Source: Branchinecta lynchi
Taxonomy: Eukaryota; Arthropoda; Branchiopoda; Anostraca; Branchinectidae
NCBI GenBank assembly: GCA_023053575.1
Contig: JAKZAP010000013.1
Coordinates: forward strand, 20,431,689 to 20,495,688
Direction: 5' to 3'
DNA: 64,000 nucleotides
In this document: positions 1-10,221 of the stretch, piece after piece
How positions within the stretch are numbered: the stretch's first letter is position 1
Layout of the letters: each line of letters starts with the position of its first letter
Notes under the pieces: model-generated
The model's database searches: none
Told to the model about the DNA's origin: nothing
The model's input: only the letters and a program-made list of their open reading frames with translations
Translations under genes and position numbers: made by a program

Positions 1-1313
1 CGGATAGGACGGTATCATATGGAAATGATGTATCCCGGAAGTTAGAAAAGTCTTGTCCACAGGGATCAATTTTGTCTCCTTTTTTATGGTTAATCAATAT
101 AAATGACCTTTTAGAAATGGATTTTGGTGGAAATTGTACTATTCAGGCATATGCTGACGATGTCACTGTGATTTTAACAGGCAAAAATATAGTATTTTTA
201 GAAAATTTGGCGAAACAGATTTTTCAAAAGTTTGAAGTTTGGGCTGCAGAAAACAAACTTACTTTCGACCAACGTAAAACAGAAGCTGTATTATTCACAA
301 ATAAACACAAAGTTCCTGATGTAAATCTTTTCTTTGGAGGAGAAAGAATTAATATACAACAAAAAGTCCGTTATTTAGGAATTATCTTAGACAGGAAACT
401 TTTATGGACTGATCATGTATCTTCCCGAGTTGCTGCTGCAAAACAGTATTCAACGAGACTCCTTTGTGCAGCGAAGACGACATGGGGCCTCAAACCACAA
501 GCTTTAAGAAAATTATATAAATCAGTTATAGAAAGCACAGTTCTCTATGGGGTATCGGTTTGGTTTTCAGCTCTTAGAAAGAAAAATATTTTACAAATGC
601 TACAGTCTGCTCAAAGAATTTCAATGATAATGATTTCAAAATCTTTTCGTTCTGCCCAAAATGACGTAATTACGGCCATTGCAGGGGTATTGCCGATTTT
701 TTTCCGAGCAACCGAGCTAGCGACATTACGCTATGCGAAAAAAGGCCGGCCAAGTTACTGGCCAAATTTCACTTCTCCTGAATTCCCCCTTAATAACCGT
801 TCGTCCAATCATAGTATTTTCACTGATGAATCATTAGTACAAATTTTAGGCCATTCGACAGTTGGCGAAATCCATGCGTCAACTCTTCATTTAAATAGAA
901 AGGCATTGAAAAATACCCTTTATAGTCGATGGTTCGAAGAATTTAAGAATAAAGTTAGTTCTTGGTCAATTCGCTTTTTTACTTGTAAAGAAGATTTATT
1001 AGCGGCTTCAAAAGTTCAGCCCTCTTACCATTTAACGCAGATTATCACGGGTCATTGTAAGCTAAATTCTTTCCTTCACAGAATAAACAAAATTGATACG
1101 GAGTTGTGCCTTTGTGGTCAAAACGAAACATGCTACCATTTTCTTTTTGAGTGCCCTATTTTTGTTCGTGAACGCTTAGATCTATTGTTTCATCTTAATA
1201 GGATCAGTGTTCCTTTTCCATTTCATCTTGATTTGATTTTTAAATTTAGGAACGTTAGAAATATTGTGTTGGAATATATTAGGAAAACTAAACGTTTGGA
1301 TTTGGAATTATGA
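1..1313 (+). CDS. Non-LTR retrotransposon ORF2, C-terminal part (reverse transcriptase), 5' cut by window edge
   Basis: This is the second half of a retrotransposon reverse transcriptase, the enzyme that copies element RNA into a nicked chromosomal target. The frame is open from base 3, so the apparent start near base 72 is not the real one. Motifs in order are PQGSILSPFLW (bases 57-89), the catalytic YADD in AYADDVTVIL (about 147-176), the thumb motif VRYLGIILD (about 367-393), and a C-terminal Cys/His knuckle of the form CLCGQNETCYHFLFEC (about 1107-1155). The last is typical of R1, LOA and Jockey-type elements. There is no RNase H domain after the thumb. The frame is intact to the stop at 1311-1313, so the copy may be young. 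Upstream endonuclease and gag-like parts lie outside the window. The RT call is secure; the clade assignment is inference. Confidence 0.92.
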   Translation, partial: DRTVSYGNDVSRKLEKSCPQGSILSPFLWLININDLLEMDFGGNCTIQAYADDVTVILTGKNIVFLENLAKQIFQKFEVWAAENKLTFDQRKTEAVLFTNKHKVPDVNLFFGGERINIQQKVRYLGIILDRKLLWTDHVSSRVAAAKQYSTRLLCAAKTTWGLKPQALRKLYKSVIESTVLYGVSVWFSALRKKNILQMLQSAQRISMIMISKSFRSAQNDVITAIAGVLPIFFRATELATLRYAKKGRPSYWPNFTSPEFPLNNRSSNHSIFTDESLVQILGHSTVGEIHASTLHLNRKALKNTLYSRWFEEFKNKVSSWSIRFFTCKEDLLAASKVQPSYHLTQIITGHCKLNSFLHRINKIDTELCLCGQNETCYHFLFECPIFVRERLDLLFHLNRISVPFPFHLDLIFKFRNVRNIVLEYIRKTKRLDLEL

Positions 1314-1540
1314 TTTGATTTAAAAGTAAGTGTTTTTTTGTGTTTGATAATGGAATTCACAGTGTGTATTATTTAGTATTTTTTTTGTTTCTTTTTTTTT
1401 CTTTTTTGATTAGTTTTGTACAAAATTAAGTGATTTGTAGTTTATTTTAGATGTTTAGTTTAGTTCCTTTGTTAGTTGTGAAATGCCGTAAGGTTAAATC
1501 ACTTAATAAATTCATTCAAACAAGCGACGGCATGGAGTGG
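1314..1540 (+). other. 3' UTR of the preceding non-LTR element
   Basis: This is T-rich non-coding sequence directly after the reverse transcriptase stop. It ends near a short ATTCATTC-like tail at about 1508-1520, consistent with a retrotransposon 3' terminus. I could not place the exact boundary. Confidence 0.5.
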
Positions 1541-2100
1541 TAAAAAGACGCTGAAAATCAATGAAAAATACTAGATGGAAACAGACAAAGAATCATCCCG
1601 GACTCAAGGGCAGGAAGTCCCCAAACTGTTAACATAAGTCTAGATAAACTTGTTTCTTAATTCTTGTGTAGATGTTGTCCCCAGGAAAGATCAATCAGTT
1701 TGTCTTGTTGAATGCTTTAATTATTTTCGCAGGATTCATGTAGTACTAAAGAAAACGATGGTTTCATTCATGGTCTCATTCATGTAGTAGGCTACTAACG
1801 ATGGTTTTCGCAATCTCCTTCTGACCTCATTAGCTTCACGTTCTCAAGACCCCAAGGGATGTCAACAGAACTGATTGACCCCACCCTAAGTCAGTACCCT
1901 AAGGGATTGAGGCGCAAAGAAGTTGATTCCCACATTCGAGTCCTAGCCCTTGTGCACGCAACAGAAGATAGTATTTTGACTTGTGTGTTGTAATTTATTG
2001 AAAAGTTGACATAGCTAAGGAGTATCAGTGACTCTGAGTAAGTAGAAATACGAAATAATTAAATCAATAGTTATTCCAGGGTTTATTCTGTTATCTAGAT
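1541..2100. other. Intergenic stretch, nothing recognised
   Basis: No coding frame of note, no terminal repeats and no tandem structure were seen. A short local duplication of 'tcattcatg..gta' occurs around 1736-1786. Confidence 0.4.
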
Positions 2101-2885
2101 TCCTATGATGATGATGACTTTATTTATGACCCATCAAAATAAACACAAGGCACAAAGTAAATAATAAGGAAAAAAGAGAAAAAAGAAAGGAATACACGAA
2201 AGAGAATAAGTTACAAAACACACAGTATAACTTTACCATACAACTAAGCCAAGAGGGTTTTCCAGTCGTGATTAACATTTTGACTATACGTTTCTGTTTG
2301 TTTCTCCACGGCTGTTACTGGATCAATAATTTGATAACGACTGGAAATTTTAGAGTTTCTCGTCCACGTGGGAGGCGCAATATATCTTTGGCAAAACGAT
2401 AGAATGTTGACCGGATTGTCTAATTTGGTGAAAAGTCTCAAGAATGGTGCAGTATACAGGATGTGAGGTAGGGCGACTGAATTGTAGATAGCCGCGAGGA
2501 TGGGACGATGAACGTAGCTTATTCGATACCACAGATCCGTATGCATCTGCAATTCTTTAACGTATATGCTTTATAAGTAGTGCACGTTTTTTTTTTTTAT
2601 GGATTCTCCAACAGGTAACCCCAGGTAAATTAGCGAATCCAGTGGCTTCATATGAACACTTCCCAGTCGTACTGTTACTACTGTTACATCCGGGTTAGAT
2701 TTTCAGTTGAAAAGTACAACTTGCGATTTATCTGCATTGAAATGCATTCCAACGTGCCCATATGGTGTGCTAAATATAGGATTTAACCAACGACTTGCGA
2801 TGGATTTGGATTGACTCCATTCCTACAGACAGTTATGCTCTTTGGATCTCTAATGTTCTAAAAAATTCAACCATTGATATAACTA
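2101..2885 (-). pseudogene. Degraded non-LTR reverse transcriptase, 3' fragment
   Basis: Read on the minus strand, about 2750 down to 2585 gives a thumb-like stretch with MHFNADKSQVVLFN, then PDVTVVTVRLGS and YLGLPVGESIKK, with an in-frame stop. A second frame at 2552-2244 continues with VHRPILAAIYNSVALPHILY and ends in SRYQIIDPVTAVEKQTE, a typical retrotransposon C-terminus. The 3' UTR ends in a short (TCA)n tail at about 2101-2116, the expected signature of target-primed reverse transcription. Stops and a frame change mean it is dead, and the 5' part is missing. Its clade is not resolved. This retroelement call is based on motif order only. Confidence 0.75.
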
Positions 2886-3175
2886 ATTTTGGGATGTAGC
2901 AGACCGTCCTCGTGACAAAAGGTCACGAATAGCATCCACAACAGGAAAATCCACGCTCAAAAGATCTCTGGATAAAACAGAATTGAACAATTCAAAGCAT
3001 GGTCTGTTTTCGGAGATTAAGCTTTTTCTTAGATCACGCATTCTTTCAAATCAGATCGATATCTTGAAGACAAAAAGCGACGACAATCGCATAAGTATAA
3101 TCGTGCAATAGAACGTACTCTACACTTTTCTGAATTGATTCAGGCTGATTTACAGGCTCGTAGGCCTACTCACAA
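2886..3175. other. Short unannotated stretch between repeats
   Basis: No conserved motif was recognised. It may be unaligned remainder of the neighbouring minus-strand retroelement. Confidence 0.3.
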
Positions 3176-4259
3176 AACAAGACCAAAGGTTCCGATGGGA
3201 TCCCAAAAATTCAATATCTGATCCAGACAACTGGGTCTTGTCTTAGCCAGATCCAGTGATCGCCAGACTCCTTGAAAGTTTTTACAATTAAAAATTCAGA
3301 AAAAGATTAAGGCCAAAGAGCTAATCATCTGAGAAAACCAAGTTCAGATTTGGATTCAGCATGTGTGTTTATCCCTATAAGTCATATCTGTTTTGTCGAA
3401 AACTTCCTGCCAATTTCCCGGTTTCGGCCGAACTCCAGAACTGCTTGTCCGGCGAAAAAAGAAAGCTAAAAAACGAACTCAGGGTATCTTCTTTCCCCAA
3501 TAATGAACATCTAATCAACTTCAAATAAAAATTTACCTTATAACAAATTTTCCGACTCCAGCCGGATTCCGGTCGAACTATATTCCGGGTAAAATATGAT
3601 TATCACACACGGATTCAGCATCTCTTCTTACCCCTAAATCGGTTATCTAATCAACCAGAAATACAACTTTAACTTCTAACAATTTTCCGGTTTTGGCCGG
3701 ATTCCGGGCGAACTAAATGTCCGGGTTTCACATAAGTGTTCAGCATGTCTTCTTGCCCTTAATTGAACATCTAATCAACTCCAAATACAAAATTCTAATT
3801 ATAACAAACTTTCCGGTTTGGGCCAGATTCCGTCGAGAAAATGGTTTTCACCATCGTCTTCAGCATTTCTTCTTACCCCTGAATCGAATATCTAATCAAC
3901 TTCAAATACAACTTTTACTTCTAACAAACTTTCCGGTTTTGACCGGATTCCGGGCAAACTACTTGTCCGATGACAAAATGGTTAACCATCGTGTTCAGCA
4001 TGTCTTCTTACCCCATAATCGACTATCATATTAGCTGTTTCAAAATATTTTGTTTGCCCCTTAACTCGAACTCTCTCCCCCGCCCCTAAATGTAGGGCTA
4101 CAAAGCCCATCTACGAATTCGACTGGTCCGACGACCCAACGAATCCTCACCAAGTTTCATCAAAATGTCCCATTCCCTTCGAGAGTTATCGTGCTTACAG
4201 ACGGACAACTTTCGCGATGTCATAGGTATCCCTCCACTTACGTTTTGGGATCCCAAAAA
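3176..4259 (+). mobile_element. Family B element, copy B1 (complete)
   Basis: This is a non-coding element with both termini. The left end is AACAAGACCAAAGG followed by GGGATCCCAAAAA. The right end is ACGTTTTGGGATCCCAAAAA. Between them are about four degenerate ~135-bp units, each with CAACTTCAAAT, a TTTCCGG..GGCCGGATTCCGG core and TGTCTTCTTACCCC. A terminal module follows with ACCAAGTTTCATCAAAAT, TTCGAGAGTTATCGTGCTTACAGACGGAC and TTTCGCGATGTCATAGG. It does not encode anything I can support: apparent frames read through the tandem units in different phases. It is flanked by the 3' end of a non-LTR element (4260-4489). Confidence 0.85.
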
Positions 4260-4489
4260 GCGATTCTTAAAGGTTAACAGAATAGGGCTAAGATACAACA
4301 ATCTGATTACCCATCATATTTTTTACTTAATTAGGCTAGAAGAACCGACAAAATCGCGTTACTTTGTTATCCACGATTCTTAAAATTTTAGCTGACGTAA
4401 TCTCTCTTCCGTAACAGTTGTAGCTCTGTACGGAAGTAGCTTTATGTTTGAAACGTTTAGCAACTACAGCAGCAGCCAATTGCCGTAAT
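4260..4489 (+). pseudogene. Fragment of a CR1/L2-like non-LTR element, 3' end
   Basis: This closely matches 51048-51290, the 3' end of the interrupted retrotransposon of 46655-51290. It shares FLKVNRIGLRYNNLITHHIF in translation and then the same non-coding sequence up to GCCAATTGCCGTAATA. Only the last coding bases and the 3' UTR survive. Confidence 0.7.
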
Positions 4490-5968
4490 AGCAAGACCAA
4501 AGGTGTCGATGAGATCCCAAAAATCTAAGATTTGATCCAGACAATTGGGTCTTGTCTACGCCAGATCCAGTCTTCGCTAGGCTAATCATCGGAGAAAACC
4601 GAGTTCAGATATTCTATCTATCTATCTATCTATACCTCTATAAGCCATATCTATTTTGACGATACTGACCGAACCTTCCTGCTTTACTTCTGCCAAATTT
4701 GCGGTTTTGCCCGAATTCCGACCGAACTACTAGTCCAGCAAAAAAAGAAAATTCAGAAACGAATCCAGCGTATCTCATTATCCCTATCAAGAACATCTAA
4801 TCAACTTTAAATAAAACTTTGACTTAAAAAAAAATGCAGGTACAACCGGATTTCGGACTAATTATATGTCCGGGTAAAAATGATTGTAATATACAGAGTC
4901 AGCGTCTCTCCTTACCCCTAAATCTATCATCTAATCAACTTCAGATAAAACTTTTATCCGGCGAGAAAATGGTTTTCACCATCATGCTCAGCATGTCTTC
5001 TTACCCCTAAATCAAACATATAATCAACTTCAAATGAAACTTTTTCTTTTAACCAACTTTCCGGTTTTCCCGGATTCCGGACGAACTACATGTCCAGCAA
5101 GAAAATGGTTTTCACCATCGTGTTAAGCATGTCTTCTTACCCCTAAATCAAACATTTAATCAACTTCAAATGAAACTTTTACTTTTAAAGTTTAACCGAA
5201 AAGGGCTAGGATACGACAATCTAGTTACCCATCACTTGTTCGCTTAAATAATCTTGAAAACCCGACGAAAAAGCGTTAGTTTGTTTTTCTGATATTTCCA
5301 AATAATCGATTATCCCATTGTGCTTGCCGCTCTTCCCGTTTTTGGGATAGCTCTATGGTGCCTGGAACATTTGGCAACAACACCAGTAGCAAACGAGTAA
5401 ATAAATTGTGTATCCAATAAACAAAGAAGTGTCTGCAGTCTGCAGTGCCAAAAACAAACTAGATATGGCAGAACGTCGTGTCTGCTAGTGAGGTGTCTTG
5501 TGTAGTGATTTTCGCGGGCGAATTGTGGACGGATTCACCATGGGAAAGCGTCCACATTCCCAACGTCCCTACTGAAGACTACTGTGGACAGAATGAAAAT
5601 CCCCAATGGGTGTTGTAATAATTCAGTGTATTTGAATCTAAGATGTAAAAATAAGTTGCCTGTTCAGTTAAACTTTAACAAACTTCCCGGTTTTTGCCGG
5701 ATTCCGGACGAACTACTTGTCCGACAAGAAAATGGTTTTCATCATCGCGCTCAGCATGTCTTCTTACCCCTTAATCGACTATCTCAATAGCTTTCAAAGA
5801 ATATTTTTTGTCCCTTAATTTGAAACCCCTCCCACCCTCAAATATAGACCATCTTCGAACTTGACCTGTACTTTGACCCAAAGGATCCTCCCAGCAAGTT
5901 TCATCAAAATATCTCAATCCCTTCGAGAGTTATCGTGCGGACAGACGGACAACTTTTGCGATGTCATA
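4490..5968 (+). mobile_element. Family B element, copy B2 (right palindrome missing, internally interrupted)
   Basis: The left end CAAGACCAAAGG is followed by the usual GATCCCAAAAAT segment, a (CTAT)n stretch near 4614-4632, and degenerate ~135-bp units. The right module keeps the ACAGACGGACAACTTTTGCGATGTCATA motif but lacks the terminal TTTTGGGATCCCAAAA. It sits in the same retroelement-derived sequence whose uninterrupted copy is at 51285-51300 (GCCGTAATA, then CATGGCG), so its two edges are fixed to within about five bases. Foreign sequence occupies about 5185-5685. Confidence 0.75.
5185..5685 (+). repeat. Sequence interrupting B2, related to a retroelement 3' end
   Basis: About 5190-5390 is a diverged copy of the 4260-4489 and 51048-51290 sequence (AAGGGCTAGGATACGACAATC, CCGACGAAAAAGCG, TAGCTCTATGGTGCCTGGAAC). 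The part from 5584 resembles 6345-6440 (AATAATTCAGTGTATT, then AAGTTG..TTCAGTTAAACTTTA). No intact gene is present. Confidence 0.5.
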
Positions 5969-6796
5969 GTCATGGCGGATTAGCATTCTTCAAGCCAGGA
6001 AGATGAAAGTAACATGGGAAGTGAAAGTGACCATATCGCAGGAAGAACTTGGCATTCGCCATGAAGGAAGAACATGACCAGTTCAAAATCAAATCAACTT
6101 GGTGGAATACTGGCCAAATTCTATGTTGACTGTGTCCTTCCACAAAGGAAAGCTATTCGGGGTAGCACGGAACAGAGGGCTATCTTCGGATGTGACTCTG
6201 CAATCTGGAATTTAACATTTTAAAACTTTCGCTTTGTTAGCCATTGAAACACACGCTTTTGCAGACATTCAAATTTTCCGCGACTGGCCGTCAAGTTATT
6301 TGTCGTGCAAACAGCGGATATTTCAAACGTCACTACTACACTACGCAACGTAAAAAATAAAAATCCCTTATATCAGTCAAAATAATTCAGTGTATTCAAA
6401 TCAAACGTATAAGAATAAGTTGACTTTTCAGTTAAACTTTAGGAGAAAGTGTCAACGCTAGGTAGAGCGGTTCTCGATTTTTCAGGGAGCAATTTCAGCC
6501 GAGTTGTCTTGTGCTTTAAGGCACTTTCACATTGACGCGTCGTTGCGATGCGTCGCATACGCGTTTATCTTGCGTTGCGTATAGGCTGCGTAGCGTATAG
6601 GCTGCGTAGCGTATCTTCACACCTGCGCGAGAACAGGTCACCCTGGATATGCAGGCACATTTTAATTTTTCGGTTTCTTCTGCCAAATTTTCATTTCGTT
6701 CATCAATTAGTAAGTCCTGATCATCATTAGTAGTGTTTTTTCATCATTGGTAGGTTATTCTATAGTTTCTCTTTAAAACTTCCAGTCTTCGCTGAC
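5969..6796 (+). other. Repeat-derived non-coding stretch
   Basis: 5969-6140 matches 51293-51430 (GCATTCTTCAAGCCAGGAAG, then ATGAAAGTAACATGGGAAGTG). In the 51295 copy this reads as a short acidic peptide that stops after 32 residues; here it has an early stop. 6535-6620 holds CG-rich short repeats, including a tandem ATAGGCTGCGTAGCGT. No gene is supported. Confidence 0.4.
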
Positions 6797-8383
6797 AACA
6801 AGAGCTACGAGCTCATATGGCACTTGTTACGAGTAGGCACGGCTCGGTTATGTCAATGATATATCTAGTGTTTGCTAGGTGTCTTCCCACCAAGTTTCAT
6901 CTCGATCCATACACTCATAGCGTTTCCCAAGATTTCCGGTTGCCCCTCCAGCTCCCCCAAAAGTCACCGGATCCGGTCCGAATTTTAAGTGGGTCGTCTG
7001 AGGCATGAGGTCTTTCTAAATATCAAGTTTCATCGAGATCCGGTAACCCATTCAAAAGTTATAAATACCTCAAGATTCCGGATTCCCCCTCCCTCCACTC
7101 CCCCGACAGTGCCCGAATCGGCTCGGTCATGTCAATGATGTATCTAGTGTTTGCTAGGTGTCTTCCCACCAAGTTTCATCTCGATCCCTCCACTCATAGC
7201 GTTTCCCAAGATTTCCGGTTGCCCCCTCCAGCTCCCCCCAAAAGTCACCGGATCCGGTCCGGATTTTAAGTGGGTCGTCTTAGGCATGAGGTCTTTCCAA
7301 ATATCAAGTTCCATCGAGATCCGATCACCAGTTCAAAAGTTATAAATACCTCAAGATTCCGGATTCCCCCTCCCTCCACTCCCCCCACAGTGCCCGAATT
7401 GGCTCGGTTATGTCAATGATGTATCTAGTGTTTGCTAGGTGTCTTCCCACCAAATTTCACCTCGATCCCTCCACTCATAGCGTTTCCCAAGATTTCCGGT
7501 TGCCCCTCCACTTCCCCCAAAAGTCACCGGATCCGGTCCGGAATTAAGTGGGTCGTCTGAGGCATGAGGTCTTTCCAAATATCAAGTTCCATCGAGATCC
7601 GATCACCCGTTCAAAAGTTATAAATACCTCAAGATTCCGGATTCCCCCTCCCTCCACTCCCCCCACAGTGCCCGAATTGGCTCGGTTATGTCAATGATGT
7701 ATCTAGTGTTTGCTAGGTGTCTTCCCACCAAATTTCATCTCGATCCCTCCACTCATAGCGTTTCCCAAGATTTCCGGTTGCCCCCTCCAGCTCCCCCCAA
7801 AAGTCACCGGATCCGGTCCGGATTTTAAGTGGGTCGTCTGAGGCATGAGGTCGTTCCAAATATCAATTTTCATCGAGATCCGGTCACCAGTTCAAAAGTT
7901 ATAAATACCTCAAGATTCCGGATTCCCGCTCCCTCCACTCCCCCGACAGTGCCCGAATCGACTCGGTCATGTCAATGATGTATCTAGTGTTTGCTAGGTG
8001 TCATCCCACCAAGTTTCATCTCGATCCCTCCACTCATAGCGTTTCCCAAGATTTCCGGTTGCCTTCTCCAGCTCCCCCCAAAAGTCAACGGATCCGGTCC
8101 GGATTTTAAGTGGGTCGCCTGAGGCATGAGGTCTTCCCAAATATCAAGTTCCATCGAGATCCGATCACCCATTCAAAAGTTATAAATACCTCAAGATTCC
8201 GGATTTCCCCTCCCTCCACTCCCCCCACGGTGCTCGGATCGGGGAAGTGACTATTTCTAACTTAATCATTTGGGGTCCCTGATACGCCTGCCAAGTTTTA
8301 TCGTCCTAGCTTATGTGGAAGTGCCCGAACTAGCAAAACCTGGACAGACCGACGGACGGACAGAAATTGCGATCGCTATAGAT
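6797..8383 (+). mobile_element. Family A element, copy A6 (right hairpin lost)
   Basis: The left end AACAAGAGCTACGAGCTC is followed by ATATGGCACTTG. The interior is a regular tandem array (listed separately). The right module contains CAAGTTTTATCGTCCTAGC, CCCGAACTAGCAAAACCTGG, ACAGACCGACGGACGGACAG and TTGCGATCGCTATA. The expected terminal TATGGCACTTG hairpin is absent because a retroelement tail of (GATA)n abuts GCTATA exactly there. Non-coding. Confidence 0.85.
6851..8250 (+). repeat. Five tandem ~280-bp units inside A6, each made of two ~140-bp halves
   Basis: The marker TGTCAATGAT starts at 6851, 7130, 7411, 7689 and 7970, giving spacings of 279, 281, 278 and 281. Each unit has two related halves. 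One begins CCAAGTTTCATCTCGATCCC and the other CAAGTTCCATCGAGATCCGA, each followed about 45 bases later by TTCCGG and then a C-rich CTCCNNCTCCCCC tract. The copies are far more alike than units elsewhere in the window, so this array expanded recently. Confidence 0.9.
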
Positions 8384-9180
8384 AGATAGATAGATATTTA
8401 ATGCATAAAAGCCAACAAGGGCCATCGCACCACAACAACAAAGAAAATAAAAAAGATATAACAACAATAACACTGTGTCAATATCTAAATTTAACAGGGA
8501 TATACAATTTTCCCTGTGTGCTAACCCTATCCGGAGGAACCTTCCAAATAGTTGAATAGCCTGGAAACTTTTCTCTTTCATTCTCTCAATTATCCACTCA
8601 CTCCCACACGTTCTCACTCCAAACAACTCTTGTCTCAACCCATTCAATTCCTCACACTCTCCCACAAAATGGCTCATACTTTCATTTTCGCATCCACACA
8701 TAGGGCAAGAGTAAGGACCAGTTTTAACCCTGACTTTACCCAGATATTTTCTTCTTTTGCCAAGAGGTAAACCATCCCCTCTCAAACCCATAAATAACAC
8801 GCGTTCCTCATGGGACAGACCACACTTAAGGTAAATTTCTTCACCCCAGCAATCTTTTGCCTTGGCGTAAAAACGCAGCGATTCTACCTGGTCCTTTTCC
8901 TCATGCCATGATTGAATTTCCTGGTCTTGAAGTATTCGTCGAACCAATTCATGGATACCTTGTTCGGGAGACTGTGGTCCAAGTCCCTCTCCCCAACATC
9001 CGGGGAGGCCACATTGTTCTAGGATCTTCTTTACTTGATAAGGCCATATGGTGTGCCATAAAAAAAACGCAAGAATAGAACCTGGTTCTATTCTTGCATT
9101 GCGTTTTATTTGTCTGCGTAAGAACTTGGTCACACTGGGCTCAAAAAGCCGCCTTTTCCACAAACAACTGAACATCCCTA
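8384..9180 (-). pseudogene. 5'-truncated non-LTR retrotransposon, ORF2 C-terminus and 3' tail
   Basis: An open minus-strand frame (9175 down to about 8400) ends in a Cys/His knuckle, CPMCGCENESMSHFVGEC (about 8711-8658). It is preceded by ERVLFMGLRGDGLPLGKRRK and RVKTGPYS, a layout seen at the end of non-LTR polymerases downstream of the thumb. The catalytic domain itself is missing, so this is a 5'-truncated insertion. The 3' end is marked by a (TATC)n microsatellite at 8380-8396, read on the minus strand, which joins the right module of A6. The frame is intact through the knuckle; the following hydrophobic tail is probably 3' UTR read-through. Confidence 0.75.
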
Positions 9181-10221
9181 GAGGACGTTCGGTTTGATCG
9201 GCTTAATGGCAGCTAGGGGATAATGAGCAGACTGCAATTAGGGGTCAATTAGGGTTCCTGTAACACAATTATACAGGCTGTTTTGCTCTAATTGATCTCC
9301 TGAATTGAAAACGACAACATTCAGAATTATTCGTATCTCGTTCTTTTCAAGCTCGAAGCTCTGCGTTGTGTCGCAGCAACCGCCATGCAGCTTAGCGTGA
9401 AAGGCTCTACGCGTCAATAGCTGCGTTTTTGATTGCCGTTCCTGATCTCAGTTCTTCTTATTTCTCGTTTTCGATCACCTTCCGAGTTCGCGCTTTGCTT
9501 AATTGTCGTTTCTGCTGAAACCTAGACCGTGAACTTGTCGGTTCTACAACACCTGCGAGTAAAACGGCGAACTGTGACGCAAACAGGACGCAGACGCAGT
9601 TCCCGGTCCGAGTTCCCCTGTCATGAATAAATTAACCCAAAGAAATTGAAACTCCTGGATAGTGTGTTTGGAAATGGATGATTACAACTTGTATGTTTTG
9701 ACTACAAGAATGGCGTTGTCACTGTGAAATGTAACTACCCTTTACTGACTTATTTGCGTGATTTTACGAATGAGGTGCCGGGATGCTTATTTTCCGTTTT
9801 TATTCACCTGGGTCTTGAAACAGCGATCAAACAAACTGAGTGTAAAAACGGAAAAAGCTGCAACTGCGAACTCACAGGAGAACTTGCACAGGCGATAAAA
9901 ACCCAAACTTGAAGGTGGCTTTACGATCTTCGATCGAATCACCAAGAAGAGGATTACGCACCTTCTTCTGGGGCACTACCTAGACAGTAGGCAACAGGTG
10001 GCATTGTACATTTGGGCGAACCGGCCCATGTCCTAAGCAACTGGTCCCACACCCGTATTATTTTTGGTATTTTGGTACTTGGCGTTTTGCAGATACCATG
10101 GTATCTGTAACCACGGTAACTGGATTTGCAATTAGTCGTTTTTTCAGTTATCTTGTTATCTGTTATACGGTGCCCTGCAAAAACGACTATGGGCGAAATT
10201 GCACTTTTCGAAGTCCAATAG
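9181..10221. other. Non-coding stretch with one small unconvincing frame
   Basis: No domain was recognised. A 62-codon frame at 9724-9912 (+) has no supporting motif. Around 10088-10120 lies GATACCATGGTATC, a palindrome also present at 15356-15375 and in diverged form at 14036-14055, so part of this is another dispersed repeat. Confidence 0.4.

Noticed and set aside
3717..4034. Frames reading HVFLPLNRLSNQLQIQLLL in family B arrays
   Set aside because: Translation of the 135-bp tandem unit; phase changes between units and no start or domain logic.
6470..6520. Possible tRNA-like or SINE head (GGTAGAGCGGTTCTCGA)
   Set aside because: A and B box spacing and a cloverleaf could not be made.
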